Part shown: piece by piece, positions 6,349 through 11,481 of the stretch
How the letters are laid out: every line of letters begins with the position of its first letter
Position numbering within the stretch: the stretch's first letter is position 1
NCBI GenBank assembly: GCA_964589415.1
Contig: CAZPRQ010000036.1
Span: 1-12,133, forward strand
Length of the DNA: 12,133 bases
Direction: 5' to 3'
Origin: CAZPRQ01 sp964589415
GTDB taxonomy: Bacteria; Patescibacteriota; Doudnabacteria; UBA920
Translations under genes and position numbers: made by a program
Notes under the pieces: model-generated
The model's database searches: none
Told to the model about the DNA's origin: nothing
The model's input: the letters and a program-made list of their open reading frames with translations, nothing else

Positions 6349-7482
6349 TTAACGTATAGCCTCGGCAACGCGTCCGCAAACGCTCTTGTCAAAAATTTCC
6401 GGCAATATTTTCTCCGGCGATGGATTTTCAACCGCCCGGGCAAGAGCAAGCGCGGCGTTTATAAACATTTGGTCGGTAAATTGCACCACGCCATTGTCAA
6501 GCGCACCGCGGAATATGCCGGGAAAAGCCAGTACATTATTTATTTGATTGGGAAAATCCGAACGTCCGGTAGCCACAACATACGCTCCCGCCTCTCTGGC
6601 TTTGTCCGGCATAATTTCCGGCACCGGGTTTGCCAAAGCAAAAACTATTGGCTGGCTGTTCATGCTCCCAATCATTTGGGCGGTTAAAGCCTCGGGCTTG
6701 CTTAAACCAATAAACACATCCGCGCCCGTTATAACTTCGGGCAAGAAGCCTTTGCGGGACTCAAAATTTGTTTGTTTGGCCATGCTGGCTTTTTCTTGGT
6801 TTAAACCTTCCCGGCCGTCATAAATAGCGCCTTTGGTGTCGCACACAATTATTTTTTTAAAACCAAATTTTAACAGCAAGCCTGAAACCGCCAGTCCGGC
6901 CGCGCCCGCGCCATTTATAACTATTTTTGCCGCCGCCGAGTCCAAATTTTTTAAAGCAAGGGCGTTTATAAGCGCGGCCAAAACCACCACGGCAGTACCG
7001 TGCTGGTCGTCGTGCATAACCGGAATATTCAGTTCCGCCCTAAGTCTTTTTTCTATTTCAAAGCACCTGGGCGCGGAAATATCTTCCAAATTTATGCCGC
7101 CAAATACCGGGGCCAACTGCTTTACGGCGGTAATTATTTCTTCCGTGTCCTGCGTGTCCAAACAAATAGGAAACGCGTCTACCCCGCCAAATTCTTTAAA
7201 CAGCACGGCCTTGCCTTCCATTACGGGTATGGCGCCTTCGGGGCCCAAATTGCCCAGCCCCAACACGGCGGAACCGTCGCTTACAACGGCCACGGTATTT
7301 TTCTTAAGCGTGAGTACGGAAGCGAGTGTTTTGTCTTTGGCTATTTCCAAACACACCTGACCCACGCCCGGAGTATAGGCCAGCGAAAGGTCATGGCGGT
7401 TTTGTACCGGCACCTTGCTTTTAACTTCCAGTTTCCCGCCAAAATGCTTATGAAGTTCTACGGATTCTTCGTTTAAGGACAT
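6349..7482 (-). CDS. Malic enzyme (NAD(P)-dependent, oxaloacetate-decarboxylating)
   Basis: It oxidatively decarboxylates malate to pyruvate and CO2, yielding NAD(P)H. At 377 residues it matches the short bacterial form. Motifs in order: LAYTPGVG (34-41, catalytic Tyr36), SDGSAVLGLGNLGPEGAIPV (68-87), MEGKAVLFKEFGGVDAFPI (88-106, catalytic Lys91), INLEDISAPRCFEIE (130-144, metal ligands E133 and D134), MHDDQHGTA (156-164), the Rossmann loop GAGAAG (191-196), ALANPVPEI (282-290) and GRSDFPNQINNVLAFPGIFRG as a continuous block at 306-326 (ending in the substrate/NAD region). The residue after beta-2 of the Rossmann fold is Asp (VCDTKGA, D215), which favours NAD over NADP; this is inference. The start ATG has only a weak upstream AAGAG. 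Monocistronic as far as can be seen; no lactate or pyruvate genes neighbour it. Confidence 0.95.
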   Translation of the reverse strand: MSLNEESVELHKHFGGKLEVKSKVPVQNRHDLSLAYTPGVGQVCLEIAKDKTLASVLTLKKNTVAVVSDGSAVLGLGNLGPEGAIPVMEGKAVLFKEFGGVDAFPICLDTQDTEEIITAVKQLAPVFGGINLEDISAPRCFEIEKRLRAELNIPVMHDDQHGTAVVVLAALINALALKNLDSAAAKIVINGAGAAGLAVSGLLLKFGFKKIIVCDTKGAIYDGREGLNQEKASMAKQTNFESRKGFLPEVITGADVFIGLSKPEALTAQMIGSMNSQPIVFALANPVPEIMPDKAREAGAYVVATGRSDFPNQINNVLAFPGIFRGALDNGVVQFTDQMFINAALALARAVENPSPEKILPEIFDKSVCGRVAEAIR

Positions 7483-7500
7483 ACTCTTACATTTTAGAAT

Positions 7501-7533
7501 TAAATAAAATTGACCAAAATTAAGTAAAATTGA
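7501..7533. repeat. Short tandem repeat upstream of the malic enzyme gene
   Basis: TAAATAAAATTGA (7501-7513) recurs as TAAGTAAAATTGA (7521-7533), a period of 20 bp, immediately before the malic enzyme start. It is AT-rich and may overlap the promoter (minus strand TCTAAAAT is a possible -10), or reflect slippage. Confidence 0.5.
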
Positions 7534-7562
7534 AAACCAAAGCTCCTACTAAAGACTCGTTA

Positions 7563-7649
7563 GTTTATAAAGTTCATAAAGTTTTTCAAGTTTATAAAGT
7601 TAAGCCTCTACTAAACTGAATTACTAAAGATAATATTTTAGGTATTAGG
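7563..7649. repeat. AT-rich intergenic repeat cluster, downstream side of the HAD gene
   Basis: Three copies of a 12-mer, GTTTATAAAGTT (7563-7574 and 7590-7601) and GTTCATAAAGTT (7572-7583), lead into a segment with TCTACT, CTGAAT, ACTAAA and TTTAGGTAT (7605-7649). A related segment in the same orientation lies on the other side of the HAD gene (8367-8416). The 212-nt gap 7483-7694 holds these repeats and no gene that I can support. Confidence 0.6.
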
Positions 7650-7694
7650 ATTTGGGAATTGGGATTTGTTTAGAAATTAGGTCAATTAGATTAA

Positions 7695-8330
7695 TTAGTA
7701 ATTTACAATCCTGTCATCGCTGTCATTCATTTCATTTATTTTCTTCCCCAACTCTCCCGGCGTCCGCACTATATATTTCGGTTGGCCGCTTCGCAAAACC
7801 GCCTTGCTGTGGTACCCCCAGGTTACGGCAATACTTTTTACCCCGCGCTCTTTTGCCTCTAGCATGTCCCCCAGCGTGTCGGTAACAAAAACCGCTTCGG
7901 AAGGCTTTGCCCCGACTGCTTTTAGCACCCGGTTTATTTTAACCACCTTGCTTAGAGACTCGCGGTAGCCCAATACTTTTTTAAAATACCCGAGCAGGCC
8001 GTGCTTTCGCAAAAATTGTTCTATTATAACAGCGTCCGTAGAAGAAATAATATATAGTTTATATTTTTTTGCTGCCTCGGCAATTACTTTTGACATGCCG
8101 GAAATAGGCTTTTGCTTGTTTAGTTCCGGCTTGTACAGCCGGAAAAATTCCGCGTTACCGGGCTTTGTGTGAACGGAATTTTTCCGCTCTGCTTTGTAAA
8201 TATTACCGTTAAAGCGGTTTAAATATTGTTTGCGTGTAATCCCGGGGTTATATTTTGCGCGAATAGCGTAACAAAATTCAAAAGTGTCCGCTATAACTCC
8301 GTCAAAGTCAAAAAGAATAAGCTTATACAT
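7695..8330 (-). CDS. HAD-superfamily hydrolase (phosphoglycolate phosphatase-like)
   Basis: The 211 residues carry the four HAD motifs: I, DFDGV (nucleophile D8, acid/base D10); II, ISST (Ser/Thr 96-98); III, a lysine at 128 or 131 in SKVVKINRVL; IV, TDTLGD (D151, D155). An alpha-helical cap between motifs I and II (about 15-80) is basic (KAERKNSVHTKP). This is the subclass I arrangement seen in Gph/PGMB-type phosphatases acting on small phosphorylated metabolites; the substrate is not determinable. DGV rather than DGT at motif I is common. No Shine-Dalgarno site is present upstream of ATG. The gene stands alone, with AT-rich repeats of related sequence on both sides, and no terminator is seen. 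Confidence 0.88.
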   Translation of the reverse strand: MYKLILFDFDGVIADTFEFCYAIRAKYNPGITRKQYLNRFNGNIYKAERKNSVHTKPGNAEFFRLYKPELNKQKPISGMSKVIAEAAKKYKLYIISSTDAVIIEQFLRKHGLLGYFKKVLGYRESLSKVVKINRVLKAVGAKPSEAVFVTDTLGDMLEAKERGVKSIAVTWGYHSKAVLRSGQPKYIVRTPGELGKKINEMNDSDDRIVNY

Positions 8331-8344
8331 GATATATGCAATTA

Positions 8345-8416
8345 GTTATCAAGTTTCAAGTTCCATGTTATCAAGTTAAACTTCTACTGAATCACTAAAC
8401 TAAACTTTAGGTATCA
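8345..8416. repeat. AT-rich intergenic repeat cluster, upstream side of the HAD gene
   Basis: GTTATCAAGTT occurs at 8345-8355 and 8367-8377 (22-bp period). It is followed by a segment with TCTACT, CTGAATCACTAAAC and TTTAGGTAT (8381-8416) that resembles 7605-7649 in the same orientation. A further trace, TTGAATCACTAAAA, occurs at about 9034-9047. Confidence 0.55.
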
Positions 8417-8485
8417 GCTTTTAGCTTTTAAACCACTCACGAATACCTGCACACCAGCCTCTAAGCTAGCTCTGGCTGGCGGGCG

Positions 8486-8541
8486 CGAATATACACAAAT
8501 AACACCAACCCCTGCATATTTGTGATATTGGTGTATATTCG
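8486..8541. repeat. Imperfect palindromic intergenic repeat
   Basis: CGAATATACAC (8486-8496) is matched by its exact complement GTGTATATTCG (8531-8541). Inside, ACAAATA and CACCAA on the left have complements TATTTGT and TTGGTG on the right, though in shifted order, so the fold is not one clean hairpin. It lies just after the stop of the 52-residue gene on the minus strand and might end its transcript, but there is no U-tract. The style suggests a dispersed genomic repeat. Confidence 0.6.
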
Positions 8542-8571
8542 TGTGTTCGTGTACCAGTAAACCCATTTAGT

Positions 8572-8730
8572 TTAGAGGGTACTGACAAATTGGCCCAAAT
8601 AATACGGCCACAGGACTATTGCCAGCACGCCTTTCCAAAAAGCTAGGTGGAGGAGGCCAATACAAAACAGCCAGCCAATTATCCATAGCGATCCGGTAAA
8701 GCTATGTTGTTCAATCTTTATTTTTTCCAT
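8572..8730 (-). CDS. 52-residue one-helix, tryptophan-rich membrane protein
   Basis: A short reading frame, ATG to TAA, codes 52 residues: a polar N-terminus MEKIKIEQHSFTG, a membrane helix at about 14-32 (SLWIIGWLFCIGLLHLAFW), a single Lys-Gly turn, and a second hydrophobic stretch VLAIVLWPYYLGQF at about 35-48. Four Trp and the WPYYLG ending make it distinctive, and the pattern resembles small hypothetical membrane proteins I associate with Patescibacteria (recollection, not a search). Support for it being real: a good promoter directly upstream, codon-like composition, and hydrophobic design. There is no Shine-Dalgarno site and the predicted leader is only about 6 nt, suggesting leaderless or near-leaderless translation. 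Function unknown. Confidence 0.72.
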   Translation of the reverse strand: MEKIKIEQHSFTGSLWIIGWLFCIGLLHLAFWKGVLAIVLWPYYLGQFVSTL

Positions 8731-8743
8731 AATAAGTACTTAC

Positions 8744-8772
8744 ATTGTAGCACTCGCATCAACACTTTCCAA
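8744..8772 (-). promoter_or_regulatory. Promoter of the 52-residue membrane protein gene
   Basis: Minus strand TTGGAA (8767-8772), 17-nt spacer, TACAAT (8744-8749; 5/6 match). The -10 ends 13 nt before the ATG, so transcription would begin about 6 nt upstream of it. A second, perfect TATAAT (8773-8778) lies further up, abutting the inverted-ended element, with the weak -35 TCAACA 17 nt away inside the element end. Confidence 0.6.
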
Positions 8773-8778
8773 ATTATA

Positions 8779-9015
8779 CTTATTGTGACACAACATGTTG
8801 AACACCCAAACATTAATCCGTATTATTCCATGTTTTATTAGTCAATTAGGCTAATTTAGACTGTGTCATCCCAGCCGAGTGCATCCGAGAGCCGGGATCC
8901 AGTAACTAAGCCCACTTCTGGATCCCGGATATTTTTACTGCTCTAAAAATTCCGGGATGACAAAGATTTGAGAACTCACTTCTCAAGTGTTCAATATGTA
9001 TCTGTCACATTAAGG
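8779..9015. mobile_element. Non-coding element with inverted ends (MITE-like), about 237 bp
   Basis: The left end (8779-8805) starts CTTATTGTGACA and finishes TTGAACAC; the right end (8987-9014), read as complement, starts CTTAATGTGACA and finishes ATTGAACAC. The ends therefore form a 27-28 bp imperfect inverted repeat. TTATA occurs just outside each end (8774-8778 and 9016-9020), a possible 5-bp target duplication, though AT-rich chance is not excluded. Inside are a nested 97-bp palindromic repeat (8865-8961) and a hairpin TTGAGAA/TTCTCAA (about 8968-8986). No coding frame for a transposase is present. The left end holds the 10-bp palindrome CAACATGTTG. It occupies most of the 439-nt gene-free stretch 8731-9169. 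Confidence 0.5.
8865..8961. repeat. Dispersed palindromic repeat, copy 2
   Basis: Bounded by GTCATCCC and GGGATGAC, with a perfect inner 11-bp inverted repeat CCGGGATCCAG (8892-8902) / CTGGATCCCGG (8918-8928). It is the partner of the copy at 1848-1946; their right 69 bp differ at five positions by eye. This copy is nested in the inverted-ended element. Confidence 0.85.
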
Positions 9016-9048
9016 TTATATAACATAATTATATTGAATCACTAAAAT

Positions 9049-9092
9049 GTCATTGCGAGAAGACAGGGCTTTGTCTGTCTATGAAGCAATCT
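9049..9092. repeat. REP-like repeat (GTCATTGCGAG ... GAAGCAATCT)
   Basis: The sequence opens GTCATTGCGAGA and closes GAAGCAATCT, around a short hairpin AGACAG (9061-9066) / CTGTCT (9075-9080). Repeats with TCATTGCGAG and GAAGCAATC ends are familiar intergenic palindromes in many bacterial genomes. Only one copy is in the window. Confidence 0.6.
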
Positions 9093-9127
9093 TTTAAATT
9101 TCAGTGCTTTTAAGTTTATTTGCCATT

Positions 9128-9159
9128 AAAAAAAGACTGGCCAGTCTCTTACTGGCCAG
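9128..9159 (-). terminator. Rho-independent terminator of the 157-residue zinc-ribbon gene
   Basis: Minus strand CTGGCCAG (9152-9159), 7-nt loop, CTGGCCAG (9137-9144; self-complementary octamer), TC, then seven T residues (9128-9134). It starts 11 nt after the stop codon. Confidence 0.9.
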
Positions 9160-9169
9160 CCTGAAGAGG

Positions 9170-9643
9170 CTATTGGGGCACGAGATAGTGCTGTTTGCAG
9201 CGCCAGCACTCCTTTTCCCCGGCAGACAGGTGAGTATCCTGGCGTTCGCAATATGGACACACAACATCAATGCGTTGTGGCCAGGAACCTGTAACCCTAG
9301 CAATCCTCATAGGCAGGGGCTCTGTCATCTCGAATTCCCTGCCGCACCGCTGGCAAGTTATGAGGCCGGCAGACAGGAAACCGCGAAAGCTTGCGTTCAT
9401 GGTAATACGGCAACCCGCGTATGGGCACATCACCTTTTTGCGATCCCGACTCATTGGGGAAGAGGAAAAAGGCTGCGACCATGGGGTCTTAGCAGCGGGA
9501 ACTTGCCCGTTCCCATTAAACTCGTCGTAGGCGCGAGCATAAGCCTGTTGGCTTTTACTGGCCTTTATGACTTCCCCGTTCCAGTTGCACCTCAGACGAT
9601 TGCCTTTGAGCGGAGAAAATGTAAACTGCTCCTGCATAGACAT
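9170..9643 (-). CDS. Double zinc-ribbon small protein, function unknown
   Basis: The 157-residue protein has two four-cysteine clusters. The first is C73/C78 (CPYAGC) with C97/C100 (CQRCGREFEM); the second is C129/C132 (CPYC) with C146/C149 (CWRCKQHYLVP). Each should bind one zinc. Residues 1-70 lack cysteine apart from C20 and include LRCNWNGEVIKASKSQQAYA, with no recognisable fold. No DNA- or RNA-binding partner domain is visible, so a nucleic-acid or protein-contact role is only a guess. AAGGAGG lies 6 nt before ATG; an extended -10 promoter precedes and a strong terminator follows, so it is monocistronic and built for good expression. The first ribbon resembles that of the neighbouring 97-residue protein (CPYAxC and CGREF shared), which points to paralogy. 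Confidence 0.82.
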   Translation of the reverse strand: MSMQEQFTFSPLKGNRLRCNWNGEVIKASKSQQAYARAYDEFNGNGQVPAAKTPWSQPFSSSPMSRDRKKVMCPYAGCRITMNASFRGFLSAGLITCQRCGREFEMTEPLPMRIARVTGSWPQRIDVVCPYCERQDTHLSAGEKECWRCKQHYLVPQ

Positions 9644-9672
9644 ATGTAGCCTCCTTGGCCAATTGTCGGCTT

Positions 9673-9700
9673 ATTATACCAGAATATTAAATTTAATCAA
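9673..9700 (-). promoter_or_regulatory. Extended -10 promoter of the 157-residue zinc-ribbon gene
   Basis: Minus strand TTGATT (9695-9700), 16-nt spacer ending TGG, then perfect TATAAT (9673-9678): a TGn-TATAAT extended -10. The leader would be about 23 nt, carrying AAGGAGG. Confidence 0.8.
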
Positions 9701-9739
9701 CCGCCTGTACCAACCAAAAAACCAAAACAAAATAAGCAT

Positions 9740-9784
9740 AAAAAAACCGCGGCAAGGGCAACGAGAGAATTGTTGCCTTTGCCG
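9740..9784 (-). terminator. Rho-independent terminator of the 97-residue zinc-ribbon gene
   Basis: Minus strand CGGCAAAGGCAAC (9772-9784), 9-nt loop, GTTGCCCTTGCCG (9750-9762), CGG, then seven T residues (9740-9746). The 13-position stem has one A-C mismatch. It starts 21 nt after the stop. Confidence 0.88.
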
Positions 9785-9805
9785 AGGATAAGCTCCGCGC
9801 ACTTG

Positions 9806-10099
9806 CTAGTATTGGCGGCTACGACGCCTGCCGCCATTTTCGGTACTGGGAGTGAGTCTAAACCCTTCCGGAACCAAAAACTCCCTGCCGCAAGCACCGC
9901 ATTTGTCTTTGGGCGGATAAAGGTGCGGGAGTTTCTTTTTACAAGACGCGTATGGACAACGGCCGGAGCTGTCTACTTCTGGCAATATTTGATCAAGATA
10001 CACCGCGTGATCTGCTGCCTGTCGCTGCCGTGCCGCAAAATCTGCTTGAGTAGGTTCTTTGGGGGTACGTACCCCCATAAACTTCTGAAAATAGGACAT
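9806..10099 (-). CDS. Single zinc-ribbon small protein, function unknown
   Basis: The 97-residue protein carries one four-cysteine cluster, C48/C53 (CPYASC) and C67/C70 (CGACGREFLVP), spaced as in the first ribbon of the 157-residue neighbour. The N-terminal part (1-45) is helical and polar with AARQRQAADHAVYLDQILPE; the last 20 residues are Ser/Gly then basic (ENGGRRRSRQY). I do not recognise a family. AAGGAGG is 5 nt before the ATG, which sets this start over an internal ATG at codon 8. A promoter with perfect TATAAT precedes it and its own terminator follows. Base use (more G and C in third positions by eye) and strong initiation signals differ from the large neighbouring genes, possibly reflecting high expression rather than transfer. 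Confidence 0.8.
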   Translation of the reverse strand: MSYFQKFMGVRTPKEPTQADFAARQRQAADHAVYLDQILPEVDSSGRCPYASCKKKLPHLYPPKDKCGACGREFLVPEGFRLTPSTENGGRRRSRQY

Positions 10100-10118
10100 T
10101 ACAGCCTCCTTGCTGCCT

Positions 10119-10148
10119 ATTATATAGCAAACCTGACAAGGCTATCAA
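10119..10148 (-). promoter_or_regulatory. Promoter of the 97-residue zinc-ribbon gene
   Basis: Minus strand TTGATA (10143-10148; 5/6), 18-nt spacer, perfect TATAAT (10119-10124). The start codon is 19 nt beyond the -10. It lies directly after the stop codon of the VTT-family gene. Confidence 0.75.
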
Positions 10149-10160
10149 ATGCCATAATTT

Positions 10161-10817
10161 TTACTGTTTTCTCTCGGCGTCAACAAGCCGCCTGTTTAAA
10201 AGCCTAAAAGCAAAAAATATCACCACTGCCCAAACCGCGCCAAAAAAAATAAAAGGCGCCCAGCCGGCGGAAATAAACGCGGCGCCGGCCTGGGTGGTAA
10301 AAATGGCAAAAGGTATTTCCGCGACAGCGGTTATGCCCATATAAACATAAAAATTATATTTTAAAATTCCAAACACATAGCCGGTCTCCGAGGGTGTGGC
10401 CAGACGGAATAAAAACATAACCGGCACATTTGAATTTTGAGAAAGTATTTTTGTCCAATATTCCAGCTTGGCGGGCGGAATAACGAGTTTAGCCAGCGGA
10501 TAGCCGACAAACCGGCCAAGCGCGTAAGCCAGCACGTTGCCGGCCAGCCAGCCTAAAATAAGATAAATTGTGGTAAGGGCTACCCCCCATGAAGGAATAA
10601 CCAAGGGCACGAGCGGGGCGCTGGTAAACGGCCCAAGCATAACGGAACCCGCGGCTAAAACAACAAAAATAATCGGGCCAAACAAAGGATGCTCGGCCGC
10701 GTATCCGCCCACGGACGAACTGGCGGCCCTAAGCTGGTCCTGCAAAAAAGCCGAAGAGCTAAAAAGCATAAACAGCAAGGCCGCGGCAACAAACAGCATT
10801 ATTTGTTTCTTTTGCAT
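10161..10817 (-). CDS. VTT-domain (TVP38/TMEM64/DedA-like) membrane protein
   Basis: The 218 residues are mostly membrane helices: about 5-22, 46-75 (with a Pro/Gly-rich re-entrant-like part, GPFTSAPLVPLVIPSWG), 79-103, 160-180 and 184-206. The VTT pattern is visible as GWLAGNVLAYALGRFVG (89-105) and LFRLATPSETGYVFG (136-150, with R138 and P142), characteristic of this family. Members are integral membrane proteins linked to lipid scrambling or undecaprenyl-phosphate recycling; which applies here is unknown. I chose ATG at 10817 (GGGGA lies 9 nt upstream); a GTG at 10835 would overlap the pilin gene by 13 nt. The pilin stop is 5 nt before this start, so the two form an operon from the pilin promoter. 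Confidence 0.85.
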   Translation of the reverse strand: MQKKQIMLFVAAALLFMLFSSSAFLQDQLRAASSSVGGYAAEHPLFGPIIFVVLAAGSVMLGPFTSAPLVPLVIPSWGVALTTIYLILGWLAGNVLAYALGRFVGYPLAKLVIPPAKLEYWTKILSQNSNVPVMFLFRLATPSETGYVFGILKYNFYVYMGITAVAEIPFAIFTTQAGAAFISAGWAPFIFFGAVWAVVIFFAFRLLNRRLVDAERKQ

Positions 10818-10822
10818 ACGAA

Positions 10823-11281
10823 TTATTCCCCGCACGTAATTTGTTTGGTCGGCAGATTTAAAATATTTGTTCCGCCTCCGTAGCCGGCACCGCAGTCAGC
10901 GGCATTACTGTAATAACAATAAAAATAAACTGGCGACGAGTCGGCTCTACGCAAAGTAAGTCTGACATATACGTTCGCGCCCACCACCCAATTTTCCCAA
11001 TCGTATGACCAACCGGCGCAAGCCGGAGTTGGCCATCGCGACAAATATGACGCCAGCTCCGAGGGTAACACGTTAGTACCAACGTCTACCGGGTAGCCGG
11101 TAACGGAAGCTACGTTATACTGCTCGACTGCTTTGCCTATTTGGGCCATATCGCCAACAGCCTTTGTATAGCGAGCTTTATGTCTGGCATTGTTTAGGCT
11201 TACCAAAACCACGCTGGCCAACAAGCCAATAATAGAAATAACCACCAAAAGTTCAATTAGCGTAAAACCATTTTGTTTCAT
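10823..11281 (-). CDS. Type IV pilin-like / pseudopilin protein
   Basis: The start MKQNGFTLIELLVVISIIGL contains a class III (prepilin) signal: short basic leader, cleavage after Gly5, mature Phe1 and the conserved Glu5 (residue 10), then a hydrophobic helix to about residue 29. Mature length is about 147, typical for major or minor pilins or pseudopilins. After the helix comes ARYTKAVGDMAQIGKAVEQY, the usual alpha-1C region, then a beta-rich head with four cysteines (88, 122, 130, 150), probably two disulfides, the last close to the C-terminus like a pilin D-region. I chose ATG at 11281 with AAGAG upstream; the GTG at 11302 lies before the predicted transcription start. Assembly genes (pilB, pilC, pilD) are not in the window. 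Whether it builds a pilus or another filament is open. Confidence 0.9.
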   Translation of the reverse strand: MKQNGFTLIELLVVISIIGLLASVVLVSLNNARHKARYTKAVGDMAQIGKAVEQYNVASVTGYPVDVGTNVLPSELASYLSRWPTPACAGWSYDWENWVVGANVYVRLTLRRADSSPVYFYCYYSNAADCGAGYGGGTNILNLPTKQITCGE

Positions 11282-11302
11282 TTTTGTACTCTTACTATTC
11301 AC

Positions 11303-11311
11303 ATTATATCA
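11303..11311 (-). promoter_or_regulatory. Extended -10 promoter of the pilin-VTT operon
   Basis: Minus strand TGATATAAT: perfect TATAAT (11303-11308) with the TGn extension (11309-11311) and no good -35 (TTTTAT at 17 nt). Transcription would begin near 11296, downstream of the GTG at 11302 and upstream of the ATG at 11281. Confidence 0.65.
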
Positions 11312-11446
11312 GGACTTTGCCCGATATAAAATATCTTTTACGGTATTTTTGCAATAATTAAAATGCCAAAATCACACCCCCAGCCGCAGGAAATTTTGTA
11401 TTAGAAATACGAGTTATTGTTAGGGCAATTTGAGCCGGCCTAAGAA

Positions 11447-11459
11447 GTAAAGTCCCGGG
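11447..11459. repeat. 13-bp direct repeat beside the histidine phosphatase gene
   Basis: GTAAAGTCCCGGG at 11447-11459 recurs exactly at 12099-12111, on the other side of the phosphatase gene and in the same orientation. A related CCCGGG sits at about 12076-12081. It may be a dispersed short repeat or flanks from an insertion. Nothing else is recognised in the gaps 11312-11481 and 12031-12133. Confidence 0.5.
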
Positions 11460-11481
11460 CATGATAAACATTCAAACCGCA

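Noticed and set aside
6833..7476. Plus-strand open frames opposite the malic enzyme gene
   Set aside because: The minus-strand frame has every malic enzyme motif; the opposite frames show none.
8331..8366. Promoter for the HAD gene (TTGAAA, 17 nt, TATATC)
   Set aside because: The -10 would touch the ATG, putting the transcription start inside the gene.
8341..9100. Possible CRISPR array or structured RNA in the repeat-rich gap
   Set aside because: Repeats are of different families, without regular spacing or unique spacers of equal length, and no cas gene is near.
10818..10835. GTG start adding six residues to the VTT-family protein
   Set aside because: It would overlap the pilin gene by 13 nt; the ATG at 10817 has a GGGGA site at suitable distance.
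11282..11302. GTG start adding seven residues to the pilin
   Set aside because: The GTG lies upstream of the transcription start predicted from TGATATAAT, and the shorter leader is normal for prepilins.
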